From an uncultured Clostridia bacterium (GTDB lineage Bacteria; Bacillota; Clostridia; Oscillospirales; Acutalibacteraceae): 64,000 nt of DNA. Within the stretch, counting starts at the first letter, position 1. Each line of letters begins with the position of its first letter. The position numbers and the translations under genes were made by a program. The DNA lies in assembly GCA_937920235.1 (NCBI GenBank), contig CALGUK010000048.1, positions 20,171 through 84,170 on the forward strand, written 5' to 3'. The notes under the pieces are model-generated. The model was not told the origin of the DNA, searched no databases, and saw only the letters and a list, made by a program, of their open reading frames with translations. This document shows, piece after piece, positions 14,970 to 23,586 of the stretch.

Positions 14970-16019
14970 ATGAATAAGGAATTTTTTGAAGCGGTTGCTT
15001 TGATGGAAAAGGAAAAAGGTATTGAAGCAGAATATCTTTATGACAAAATCAGCGAAGCAATTATCAAGGCAGTCAGAAAGGACTATAATAACAAAGAGGT
15101 TGTTTTCTGCACAATCAATCCGGAAAAATATGAGATGAGAGTTTTTATCCGTCTTAACGTGGTTGACGAAATTGAGGATGAGGATACAGATATTCTCGTT
15201 GAGGATGCAAAGGAATACCGTGCAGATGCCAAGGCAGGCGAGCAGCTTGAAATTGACCTTGACACAATGAAATTCGGCAGAATTGCCGCACAGACGGCAA
15301 AGCACGTTATCCGTCAGGGCATAAAGGATGCGGAGCGCGGTCAGGTTATCAAGGATTTCCAGTCAAAGACAAAGGACCTTGTTACCGCCAAGGTCAGCAG
15401 AATTGACCCGATCAACGGAAATATCACACTTGAAATCGGAAAAGGCTCGGCTGTTCTTCCCAAGAGCGAGCAGGTTCCCGGCGAAACCTTTACCGAAGGT
15501 CAGCTTACAAAAATTTACATCAGCGACGTCAAGGAGACGGAGCGCGGACCGAGAATTATGATTTCAAGAATTCATCCCGGTCTTGTTAAGAGACTTTTTG
15601 AGCAGGAGGTTCCCGAAATTTACGACGGAATCGTAACAATCCACTCAGTCTCCCGTGAGGCAGGTCTCAGAACGAAGATGGCTGTCAGCAGCACTGACGA
15701 GGCGGTTGACCCGATCGGTGCTTGTATCGGTCAGCGCGGAGCCCGTGTCAACAATATTGTTGAGGTTCTCGGCGGTGAAAAAATCGACATTGTAAAATAC
15801 AGCGACGACCCGGCAGAGTTTATCGGTGCGGCACTTGCTCCGGCGAACGTACTTAAGGTTGAAATTGTTGACGCTGATGCCAAATCGTGTCAGGTAACCG
15901 TTCCCGACCACCAGCTTTCTCTTGCAATCGGCAACAAGGGTCTCAATGCAAAGCTTGCCGCAAAGCTTACGGGCTGGAAAATCGACATCAAGCCTGAAAG
16001 CGGTTTTTACGAGGGCTGA
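14970..16019 (+). CDS. nusA: Transcription termination/antitermination factor NusA
   Basis: 349 residues, the Firmicutes length without the C-terminal acidic repeats of proteobacterial NusA. Domain order is the N-terminal RNA-polymerase binding domain (about 1-125), S1 (about 135-200), then KH1 and KH2. The KH motif GACIGQRGARVNNIVEVLGG lies near residue 251 and LAIGNKGLNAKLAAKLTGW in KH2. It modulates pausing and termination. GGAGG site present, 30 bases after rimP. Confidence 0.95.
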   Translation: MNKEFFEAVALMEKEKGIEAEYLYDKISEAIIKAVRKDYNNKEVVFCTINPEKYEMRVFIRLNVVDEIEDEDTDILVEDAKEYRADAKAGEQLEIDLDTMKFGRIAAQTAKHVIRQGIKDAERGQVIKDFQSKTKDLVTAKVSRIDPINGNITLEIGKGSAVLPKSEQVPGETFTEGQLTKIYISDVKETERGPRIMISRIHPGLVKRLFEQEVPEIYDGIVTIHSVSREAGLRTKMAVSSTDEAVDPIGACIGQRGARVNNIVEVLGGEKIDIVKYSDDPAEFIGAALAPANVLKVEIVDADAKSCQVTVPDHQLSLAIGNKGLNAKLAAKLTGWKIDIKPESGFYEG

Positions 16020-16066
16020 TAACAGCACCCTGTCGATACAGCGATATCTGAAAGGAGATAATCAAC

Positions 16067-16342
16067 TTGAAGCAGAAAAAAATACCGGTACGACGTTGCA
16101 ACGGCTGTAACGAACAGAAGCCGAAAAAAGAGCTTGTGCGTATTGTCCGCAGTCCCGAGGGCGAAATCAGTCTTGACCTTACGGGCAAAAAGCCCGGCCG
16201 CGGTGCATATCTCTGTAACAACCCTGAATGTCTCCGCAAAGCAAGAAAATCCAGAAAAATCGACAAAGCTTTTGAAATGACAATTCCCGCCTCAGTTTAT
16301 GACAGTCTGGAGGAAGAGTTCAAAAAAGATGATATCGGATAA
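16067..16342 (+). CDS. rnpM: RNase P modulator RnpM (YlxR, DUF448)
   Basis: 91 residues from a TTG start with AAAGGAG correctly placed upstream; no suitable ATG exists. The family motif RRCNGCNEQKPKKELVRIVR spans about residues 8-27, and GRGAYLC follows. Family members bind RNA and have been linked to RNase P activity. It lies between nusA and ylxQ as usual and overlaps the latter by 14 bases. Confidence 0.9.
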   Translation: MKQKKIPVRRCNGCNEQKPKKELVRIVRSPEGEISLDLTGKKPGRGAYLCNNPECLRKARKSRKIDKAFEMTIPASVYDSLEEEFKKDDIG

Positions 16343-16655
16343 TTTAAAAGGAATTTTAGGTCTTTGCAGAAAAGCCGGAAAAATCTCTCCCGGTCACGAT
16401 GCGGCGGTCACCTCGATAAAGGGTCGCAAGGCAAAGCTTGTGATAACCTGCTGTGACGCATCGCAGAGGCTTAAAAAAGAGATAAAAGACGAATGTGAAT
16501 TTGATAACAGGAATATTCCTTATATTGACGCTTCCTTTTCAATGGCGGAGCTGGCACTGTGTCTGGGCACGCGTGCAGGTGTTATCGCCGTTGACGATCC
16601 GGGATTTGCAAAAAAGCTTATCAGTATTATAACGGGAGGTTATGTGAATGATTAA
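16329..16655 (+). CDS. ylxQ: L7Ae/L30e-family RNA-binding protein YlxQ
   Basis: 108 residues from the ATG at 16329 (MISDNLKGILGLCRKAGK); a longer in-frame start ten codons upstream lacks a good site. The L7Ae fold signatures GLCRKAGKISPG and KAKLVITCCDAS are visible. Such proteins bind kink-turn RNA. The gene overlaps rnpM and infB, so coupling is tight. Confidence 0.88.
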   Translation: MISDNLKGILGLCRKAGKISPGHDAAVTSIKGRKAKLVITCCDASQRLKKEIKDECEFDNRNIPYIDASFSMAELALCLGTRAGVIAVDDPGFAKKLISIITGGYVND

Positions 16656-19092
16656 AAAGTATAAAATACACGAGGTCGCAAGAGATTTCGGCACTCCGAG
16701 TAAATTTATTATGGAGCATGTCTCAAAATACTTTGAGGGCGAGAAAAAGCCACAGACAGTTCTTGAGGAAAAAGAGCTTGATTACATTATCGACGTAATC
16801 ACAAATACGAGATCGGTAAAGAACTTTGACGATTATTTCAGCGGTTCTTTCACAATTTCTGAAAATCCGAAGCAGGGCAAACAGCCTGATAACAAAAAGG
16901 CGAATCAGAATATCGACGCAGTTAACGAAAATGAAAAGCAGAACAACGCTAAAAAGCCCGTTCAGCAGAATGCTCAGCCTCAGAAAAACAATCAAAAGAA
17001 CAATCAGCAAAACAATCAGCAAAACAATCAGCAGAAAAACGCTCAGCCTCAGAAAAATGCCGAGCCGAAGAAGAAGGAAAAGGACCCGAACCGTCCGTTG
17101 CAGGCTCGTACAAAGGGTGAAATGCGTCATATTGATACAAGAACCAATTCATTTGATGCTGAAAAATACAATGAAAAATATGAAAACATTGCTCCTGCCA
17201 ATGCTCACCAGAGCGACAATATGGTCAAAAAGCAGAAGCTTAAACAGAAGAGCCAGCAGTATCGCAAGCAGGGTATGAGAAGCGGTAAAAAGGAAACCGA
17301 GGCTGAGAGACTCAAGCGCATTGCGGCAGAGCGTGCAAAGAAGCCGCCGGTAATCACGGTTGGTGACGAAATCACCGTCGGTGAGCTTGCATCCCGTCTT
17401 AAGATGACAGCCGCTGAGGTTATCAAAAAGCTCTTCTCACTCGGTATGATGGCGACCGTAAACGAGGTTATCGACTTTGATACGGCTGAAATCGTTGCAA
17501 CCGAGCTCGGCGCAAAGGTTAACCGCGAGGTTGTGGTAACCATTGAGGAAAGAATTATCGACGACCATGAGGATGATGAATCCGACCTTGTACCGCGTGA
17601 CCCCGTCGTTGTTGTTATGGGACACGTTGACCACGGTAAGACCTCACTTCTTGACGCTATCAAAAATACAAACGTAACGGCAACAGAAGCAGGCGGTATT
17701 ACACAGCACATCGGTGCTTACAGAGTAAATCTCAACGGTCAGTACATCACCTTCCTTGACACTCCCGGTCACGCCGCATTCACATCCATGCGTGCCCGCG
17801 GCGCTCAGGCTACGGACGTGGCAATCCTCGTTGTTGCCGCTGACGACGGTATTATGCCGCAGACCATTGAGGCTATCAACCACGCAAAAGCCGCTGAGGT
17901 TGATATTATCGTTGCCATCAACAAGATGGATAAGCCGGGTACAACGGTTGACAAAATTATGCAGCAGCTCACGGAGCACGGCCTTGTTCCCGAAGAATGG
18001 GGCGGTGACGTTATCTGTGTTCCCGTTTCTGCAAAGACACATATGAATATCGACAAGCTTCTTGAAAACGTACTTCTCACGGCAGAAATGCGCGAGCTCA
18101 AGGCTAATCCCAACAGAGCGGCAAAGGGTATCGTTATTGAAGCACGTCTTGACAAGGGTAAGGGCCCTGTTGCTACACTTCTTGTTCAGAACGGTACGCT
18201 TCATTCGGGCGATATTGTTGTTGCAGGCTCGGCTGTCGGCCGTGTTCGTGTTATGGTTGACGACAAGCACAGAAAGCTCAACGAAGCAGGTCCTTCTGTT
18301 CCCGTTGAGATTATGGGACTTGATGAGGTTCCTCAGTCAGGCGACGTGTTCAACGCGGTTTCCGACGAGAGACTTGCCCGCGAGCTTGTTGAAAAGAGAA
18401 AGCAGGAAGCCAAGGAGGAACAGTTCAAGCAGTATCAGAAGGTTACTCTTGACAATCTGTTCTCATCAATCAATGCAGGTAAAATCAAGACTCTCAACAT
18501 CATCGTCAAGGCAGACGTTCAGGGCTCTGTTGAGGCGGTCAAGCAAAATCTTGAAAAGCTCTCCAATGAAGAAGTTGCCGTCAAGGTTATCCACGGCGGT
18601 GTGGGTGCTGTCAGCGAATCCGATATTATGCTTGCAAATGCATCAAACGCTATTATCGTAGGCTTCAATGTTCGTCCCGACCCCGTTGCAACCGAAATGG
18701 CGGAGCGTGACGGTGTTGATATGAGAATGTACCGCATTATCTATGACTGTATCGAAGAAATCGAGGACGCTATGAAGGGTATGCTGGCTCCCAAATTCCG
18801 TGAGGTACTGCTCGGCAGAATTGAAGTCCGTAACGTATTCAAGCTCTCCTCCGTCGGTATGGTTGCAGGCTCTTACGTTCAGAACGGTAAGGTTACAAGA
18901 AACGCACAGATCCGCGTTGTCCGTGACGGTATCGTTATTGCCGAGGATGCAATCTCATCTCTCAAGCGCTTCAAGGACGACGTAAAAGAGGTTGCTTCGG
19001 GATATGAATGCGGTATCGGTCTTATGAAGTTTAACGACGTTAAGGAAGGCGACATTTTTGAAGCCTTTATTATGGAGGAATACAGAGACTGA
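16648..19092 (+). CDS. infB: Translation initiation factor IF-2
   Basis: 814 residues. The N-terminal ~200 residues are a low-complexity Lys/Gln/Asn-rich region with QQNN repeats near 111-126, then the IF2_N fold. The GTPase domain carries GHVDHGKT (G1), DTPGH (G3) and NKMD (G4), followed by domains II-IV with KADVQGSVEAV and VRVVRDG. It delivers initiator tRNA to the 30S subunit. It overlaps ylxQ by eight bases, with GGGAGG upstream. Confidence 0.96.
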   Translation: MIKKYKIHEVARDFGTPSKFIMEHVSKYFEGEKKPQTVLEEKELDYIIDVITNTRSVKNFDDYFSGSFTISENPKQGKQPDNKKANQNIDAVNENEKQNNAKKPVQQNAQPQKNNQKNNQQNNQQNNQQKNAQPQKNAEPKKKEKDPNRPLQARTKGEMRHIDTRTNSFDAEKYNEKYENIAPANAHQSDNMVKKQKLKQKSQQYRKQGMRSGKKETEAERLKRIAAERAKKPPVITVGDEITVGELASRLKMTAAEVIKKLFSLGMMATVNEVIDFDTAEIVATELGAKVNREVVVTIEERIIDDHEDDESDLVPRDPVVVVMGHVDHGKTSLLDAIKNTNVTATEAGGITQHIGAYRVNLNGQYITFLDTPGHAAFTSMRARGAQATDVAILVVAADDGIMPQTIEAINHAKAAEVDIIVAINKMDKPGTTVDKIMQQLTEHGLVPEEWGGDVICVPVSAKTHMNIDKLLENVLLTAEMRELKANPNRAAKGIVIEARLDKGKGPVATLLVQNGTLHSGDIVVAGSAVGRVRVMVDDKHRKLNEAGPSVPVEIMGLDEVPQSGDVFNAVSDERLARELVEKRKQEAKEEQFKQYQKVTLDNLFSSINAGKIKTLNIIVKADVQGSVEAVKQNLEKLSNEEVAVKVIHGGVGAVSESDIMLANASNAIIVGFNVRPDPVATEMAERDGVDMRMYRIIYDCIEEIEDAMKGMLAPKFREVLLGRIEVRNVFKLSSVGMVAGSYVQNGKVTRNAQIRVVRDGIVIAEDAISSLKRFKDDVKEVASGYECGIGLMKFNDVKEGDIFEAFIMEEYRD

Positions 19093-19460
19093 TGGCAGGA
19101 TACAGAACAGGCAGAGTCTCAGAGGACATCAAGCGTGAAATAGTTGCCGTTATCCGTGAGCTCAAGGACCCGAGAGTAAGAGATAAAATTCTCACGGTAG
19201 TCCGTGTTGACGTAAGCTCGGATTTATCCTATGCAAAGGTTTATGTCAGCTCGATGAACGGTATTGACGATGCGCGCGAGGCTGTAAAGGGACTCACAAG
19301 TGCCACGGGACTCATCAGAAAGCAGGTCGGCGGTGCTCTCCGTCTGAGAAAGACTCCCGAGCTCAAATTCATCGCTGATGATTCCGTTCAGCACGGTATG
19401 GAAATTTTCAGAAAAATCGAAAGCACCTCTGCAGGTGCCGATGTTGACGAGGACGAATAA
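19092..19460 (+). CDS. rbfA: Ribosome-binding factor A
   Basis: 122 residues with the RbfA KH-type fold: RVSEDIKREIVAVIRELKDP at the N-terminus and RKTPELKFIADDSVQHG near the C-terminus. It assists 16S rRNA 5'-end maturation in the 30S subunit. The start overlaps the infB stop by one base, and the stop overlaps the nrnA start. Confidence 0.94.
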   Translation: MAGYRTGRVSEDIKREIVAVIRELKDPRVRDKILTVVRVDVSSDLSYAKVYVSSMNGIDDAREAVKGLTSATGLIRKQVGGALRLRKTPELKFIADDSVQHGMEIFRKIESTSAGADVDEDE

Positions 19461-20413
19461 TGAACAGAATTGATGTTAAAGAGTGTGCTGCACTCTTAAA
19501 GGAATATGACAATTATCTTATTCTCTCGCATCGCAACCCCGACGGTGACACGCTCGGCAGCGCTTTTGCCCTCAAGCGTGCTCTCGACCTGATGGGTAAA
19601 AAATCAACGGTTCGCTGTAATGACGATATTCACCCGAAATTCTCATATCTTTGGGAAAATATCGACAACGGTGAAATCGCATTTGACAAAATAATATCAG
19701 TTGACGTTGCCGACAAAAAGCTTCTCGGTGAAGAATTTGAGGCAAAATACGGCGACAGAGTCTTTCTGTGTATCGACCACCATATGTCCAACCGCGAATA
19801 TGCCGAAAATCTTCTCCTGGAGGACAGGGCTGCGGCGGCAGTTGTGATTTATGAGGTTATATGCGCTCTCGGAGTTGAAATTACGCCCGAAATCGCCAAC
19901 TGCATCTACACCGGTCTTGCAACGGATACCGGATGCTTTATGTTTTCAAACACGACACCCACGGTTCACAGAACTGCGGCAGAGGTTATGGAAAAGGGTG
20001 CGGATTATACCCTTATCAACAGGCTTATGTTTGAAACACGCACACTCTCATATATCCGTCTTGAGCAGATGGCAGTTGCTTCAATCGAGTCGTATTTTGA
20101 CGGAAAATGTGCGATTATGACGATAACGCAGGAGATGTTCCGTGAAAGCGGCTCAAATGCAGGTGAATGTGACGGTATTGCCTCACTTCCCCGCAAAATT
20201 GAGGGCGTGAATATCGGTGTTACAATCCGTGAACAGACTAACGGAAAATGGAAGGTATCTCTCCGCACGACCGAGCCATATGATGCGGCTGAAATCTGCG
20301 GAAAATTCGGCGGCGGCGGTCATAACCGTGCAGCAGGCTGTGAATTTGACTGCTCACTTGATGATACCAAGGCGAAATTACTTGATGTAATATCGGAGTT
20401 TTTTGAAGTATAA
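19460..20413 (+). CDS. nrnA: DHH/DHHA1 phosphoesterase, NrnA-type nanoRNase/pAp phosphatase
   Basis: 317 residues. The DHH domain has SHRNPDGDTLGSAFALKR (metal-binding) near residue 25 and CIDHHMSN near residue 107. The DHHA1 domain ends with the GGGGHNRAAGC motif. NrnA degrades short oligoribonucleotides and dephosphorylates pAp. Position after rbfA is common in Firmicutes. Overlaps rbfA by one base. Confidence 0.9.
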   Translation: MNRIDVKECAALLKEYDNYLILSHRNPDGDTLGSAFALKRALDLMGKKSTVRCNDDIHPKFSYLWENIDNGEIAFDKIISVDVADKKLLGEEFEAKYGDRVFLCIDHHMSNREYAENLLLEDRAAAAVVIYEVICALGVEITPEIANCIYTGLATDTGCFMFSNTTPTVHRTAAEVMEKGADYTLINRLMFETRTLSYIRLEQMAVASIESYFDGKCAIMTITQEMFRESGSNAGECDGIASLPRKIEGVNIGVTIREQTNGKWKVSLRTTEPYDAAEICGKFGGGGHNRAAGCEFDCSLDDTKAKLLDVISEFFEV

Positions 20414-20474
20414 GTGTAATCTCCTCGGAGAGAACGGATTTTGTAAAAGCTATTGTAATGAAGAAGGGATTTTA

Positions 20475-21365
20475 ATGACAGGCATAATCTGTCTTGACAA
20501 ACCCGGCGGAATGTCCTCGTTTTTGGCCTGTAAAAAGGCTTCGAGGCTTCTCGGCGTGAAAAAAGCAGGACACACGGGCACTCTTGACCCTATGGCGACG
20601 GGTGTGCTTGTCATTATGCTCGGTCACTGCACAAGATTTATTGAGCTGCTTCCCGAGCACGAAAAGTCCTATACCGCGAGGGTAAGGCTGGGCATTACCA
20701 CCGACACTCTCGACATTACGGGCAAAATTTTGTCCGACTCCCCCGTAAACGTTACCCTCGGGGAGCTTGAAAATGCCGCCGAGCAGTTCAGAGGCGAGAT
20801 TTTACAGACTCCGCCGATGTACTCTGCAATCAAAAAAGACGGTGAGCGTCTTTACGATCTGGCGCGAAAAGGCATAGAAACCGAGCGTGAAAGCCGTAAG
20901 GTCACGATAAAGTCGCTTGAAATCCGCAATTTTGACGGAACGGAATTTACTGTTGACGTAACCTGCTCGGCAGGTACATATATCCGTTCACTCTGCGACG
21001 ATTTGGGAAAAGCTCTGGGCTGCGGTGCGGTTATGACAGAGCTTCGCCGTACAAAAGCAAACGGATTTTCAATCGAAAATGCGGTAACTCTCGTTGAGCT
21101 TGAAGGCCTTGTGAACGAAAACCGTGCTGACACGGTTATAACCTCGGTGGAAAAGGCACTTTCGGCTTATCCCGAAATCAGAGTTTCCGAGCCGCAGGCA
21201 AAACGGTTTCACAACGGCGGTTCCTTGAGCTGTGAACGGCTCAAAGGGAATTTTGATGCGGGAATTTACCGTGTTTACTCCCCCGACTCAAAGCTTCTCG
21301 GTCTCGGAGAAATCGACGGTGAAAAAACAGAACTTGCTGTCAGGAGGGTGCTGATAGACGAATGA
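20475..21365 (+). CDS. truB: tRNA pseudouridine(55) synthase
   Basis: 296 residues from the ATG at 20475, preceded by AAGAAGGGA. An upstream in-frame ATG would overlap nrnA and add 24 residues not found in the family. The catalytic motif GHTGTLDPMATGVL (aspartate in LDP) is intact, as are GKILSDS and TCSAGTYIRSLCDDLG. It converts U55 of tRNAs to pseudouridine. It overlaps ribF by four bases. Confidence 0.94.
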   Translation: MTGIICLDKPGGMSSFLACKKASRLLGVKKAGHTGTLDPMATGVLVIMLGHCTRFIELLPEHEKSYTARVRLGITTDTLDITGKILSDSPVNVTLGELENAAEQFRGEILQTPPMYSAIKKDGERLYDLARKGIETERESRKVTIKSLEIRNFDGTEFTVDVTCSAGTYIRSLCDDLGKALGCGAVMTELRRTKANGFSIENAVTLVELEGLVNENRADTVITSVEKALSAYPEIRVSEPQAKRFHNGGSLSCERLKGNFDAGIYRVYSPDSKLLGLGEIDGEKTELAVRRVLIDE

Positions 21366-22255
21366 AAAAGCTTGCATTGGCTCTGGGCACCTTTGACGGA
21401 CTGCACAGAGGTCACCTCAACGTGTTGGGTGAGGCAAAAAAATTTGAAAGCTCGGGATTTACTCCTGCAATGCTTATGTTTGACACACATCCTCAGGCGG
21501 TGCTCAAGGGGGTTGCTCCTCCTCAGCTTATCACGGCGGAGGATAAGGAGGATTATGTGAAAAAAATGGGTATTCTGCCCGTTCACATAAGCTTTGAGGA
21601 AATCCGCGACCTGTCTCCCGAAGAATTTTTACGGGATATTCTGATAAAAAAGCACAATGTCGGCGCTGTGATATGCGGCGAAAACTTTCTTTTCGGAAAA
21701 GATGGCGGCGGAAACAGTAAAATCCTTTGCAATTTATGTAAGAAGTATGCTATAATATACAAAATGGCAAAAAGTGTCGAATCGGGTGGCGAAATGATAA
21801 GCGCAACCAGGATTCGCAAAGAGCTTGCCGACGGAAACGTCCGGGCGGCAAACGAGATGCTGGGCAGAAAATTTTCCTATGATTTTCTTGTGGTTGAGGG
21901 AAATAAAATCGGCAAAAAAATTCTCGGTTTTCCCACTATAAATCAGCATTTTCCCTCGGGATTTATCAATCTGAAGCACGGGGTTTACGCTTCGCAGTCC
22001 ACAGTTGACGGCAAGGTTTATCCCTCCGTGACGAATTTCGGATGTCATCCCACCGTGGGGGGCGACAAGGTGCTTTCCGAAACCTGTATTCTGGGTTTTG
22101 ACGGTGACCTTTATTACAGAAAAATCAAGGTTGAGCTTATCGATTTTCTTCGTGCGGAAAAGAAATTCGAAACCAAAGAACAGTTGAAGGCTCAGATTGA
22201 TTGTGATTGCAAACAAGCTGTTGCACTTTACAACAGTGAAAATAATATTTTTTAA
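21362..22255 (+). CDS. ribF: Bifunctional riboflavin kinase/FAD synthetase
   Basis: 297 residues. The N-terminal FMN adenylyltransferase domain starts with LALGTFDGLHRGHLNVL and carries ISATRIRKELADGNV. The C-terminal riboflavin kinase domain has GKKILGFPTINQHFPSGF and KHGVYAS. It makes FMN and FAD in the cytoplasm. It follows truB directly, the conserved Firmicutes order. No FMN riboswitch seen. Confidence 0.93.
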   Translation: MKKLALALGTFDGLHRGHLNVLGEAKKFESSGFTPAMLMFDTHPQAVLKGVAPPQLITAEDKEDYVKKMGILPVHISFEEIRDLSPEEFLRDILIKKHNVGAVICGENFLFGKDGGGNSKILCNLCKKYAIIYKMAKSVESGGEMISATRIRKELADGNVRAANEMLGRKFSYDFLVVEGNKIGKKILGFPTINQHFPSGFINLKHGVYASQSTVDGKVYPSVTNFGCHPTVGGDKVLSETCILGFDGDLYYRKIKVELIDFLRAEKKFETKEQLKAQIDCDCKQAVALYNSENNIF

Positions 22256-22264
22256 GGAAAGGGT

Positions 22265-23482
22265 ATGTTTCAAATGACACCATTTTACAAAGCGTTCTGC
22301 AGAGTTTACCAGAAGGTAATTATGTTTGTAGAGTTCTTTCTGCCGTGGGGTGAGCCCACAATGCTCACGGGCCCGGGAAGTATTCGCAAGCTTCCTGCAC
22401 TCATCAAGGAGAAGGGACTTTCAAAGGTTCTGATAGTTACCGACAAGGGTCTCACCTCTCTCGGTCTTCTCAACGGTCTTTACGAGGAGCTTGAAAACAC
22501 AGGCATTGAATACACCGTTTATGACGGTACTCAGCCTAATCCGACCTTTGACAACATTGAAACTGCAAGACAGATGTATATTGACAACAACTGTCAGGGA
22601 ATTATCGCATTCGGCGGCGGTTCACCCATGGACTGTGCAAAAATTGCGGCTGCAAGGGTTGTTAAACCCAACCAGCCCATTGAAAAAATGCGCGGTATTA
22701 TGAAAATCGGCAAAAAGCTTCCTCCGTTCTTCGCTGTTCCCACAACAGCAGGTACAGGCTCTGAGTGTACTCTTGCCGCAGTTGTTTCAAATCCGAAAAC
22801 CCACGAAAAATATGCTTGTAACGACTCGGTTCTCCGTCCTCGTTATGCGGTTTTTGACCCCGAACTCACTCTCGGTCTTCCTCCGCACATCACTTCAACT
22901 ACCGGTTTGGACGCACTAACCCACGCTGTTGAGGCATATATCGGAAAGAGCAATGTGAAGTCAACAATTCAGTATGCCGAAAAAGCAACAAAGATGATTT
23001 TTGAAAATCTTGAAACCGTTTACAAGGACGGTAAAAATGTTGAAGCAAGAAATCAGATGCTCCTCGCCTCTTACTATGCGGGTATGGCATTTACGCGCGC
23101 TTATGTCGGCTATGTTCACGCTATCGCCCACAATCTCGGCGGTATGTACGGACTTCCCCACGGTCTTGCAAATGCAGTAATTCTCCCCGTTGTGCTTGAA
23201 TCTTACGGCAGCGCGGTTTATACTCCTCTTGCAAAGCTTGCCGATATCGTAGGCATCAAGGGAGACTCTCAGGAAGCAAAGGCAAAGGCTTTTATCGCCG
23301 AAATCTATGCTATGAATGAGAGAATGAATATTCCGAAGGGCTTTACACAGATTAAGGAAGAGGATATTCCGCTTATCGTTGAACGAGCTCTTAAAGAGGG
23401 CAACCCGCTTTACCCCGTTCCCGTAATCTACGGCAAGGAAGAAATGACGGCAATCGTTAAATCTCTTATGATCAAGGAATAA
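22265..23482 (+). CDS. Iron-containing alcohol dehydrogenase
   Basis: 405 residues of the group III Fe-ADH type. An N-terminal nucleotide-binding domain (AFGGGSPMDCAK near residue 117) is followed by the metal-binding domain with TTAGTGSE, DALTHAVEAY and HAIAHNLGGMYGLPHGLANA, which supplies the metal histidines. It probably reduces an aldehyde to an alcohol with NAD(P)H in fermentation. The substrate cannot be told; butanol or 1,3-propanediol type are alternatives. It lies 9 bases after ribF, so readthrough is likely, and ends at a strong terminator. Confidence 0.9.
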   Translation: MFQMTPFYKAFCRVYQKVIMFVEFFLPWGEPTMLTGPGSIRKLPALIKEKGLSKVLIVTDKGLTSLGLLNGLYEELENTGIEYTVYDGTQPNPTFDNIETARQMYIDNNCQGIIAFGGGSPMDCAKIAAARVVKPNQPIEKMRGIMKIGKKLPPFFAVPTTAGTGSECTLAAVVSNPKTHEKYACNDSVLRPRYAVFDPELTLGLPPHITSTTGLDALTHAVEAYIGKSNVKSTIQYAEKATKMIFENLETVYKDGKNVEARNQMLLASYYAGMAFTRAYVGYVHAIAHNLGGMYGLPHGLANAVILPVVLESYGSAVYTPLAKLADIVGIKGDSQEAKAKAFIAEIYAMNERMNIPKGFTQIKEEDIPLIVERALKEGNPLYPVPVIYGKEEMTAIVKSLMIKE

Positions 23483-23499
23483 TTCAGTACATAAAAATT

Positions 23500-23530
23500 A
23501 AGGAACTCCTCCGGGGAGTTCCTTTTTTGT
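23500..23530 (+). terminator. Terminator of the rimP...ribF-adh transcription unit
   Basis: Stem AAGGAACTCC / GGGAGTTCCTT with a TCCG loop (23500-23524), followed by T-rich sequence. Confidence 0.9.
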
Positions 23531-23548
23531 TTGCTGAACGGAGCTTAC

Positions 23549-23572
23549 TGCCTTCACCTTGAGGTGAAGGCA
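23549..23572. repeat. Perfect inverted repeat near the valS 3' end
   Basis: TGCCTTCACC / GGTGAAGGCA around a TTGA loop. There is no T run on either side, so it is probably not a terminator. A similar degenerate palindrome (CCTTCTCTTTGAGGGGAAGG) lies near 63853-63872, suggesting a dispersed short repeat. Confidence 0.6.
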
Positions 23573-23586
23573 TTTCCGTATCAATT

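Noticed and set aside
16961..17056. QQNN repeat in infB as a possible insertion or frameshift
   Set aside because: Low-complexity linkers are usual in the IF-2 N-terminus and the frame is intact.
23549..23572. Terminator for valS
   Set aside because: A perfect stem but no T run on either strand. It is better kept as a short dispersed palindrome.
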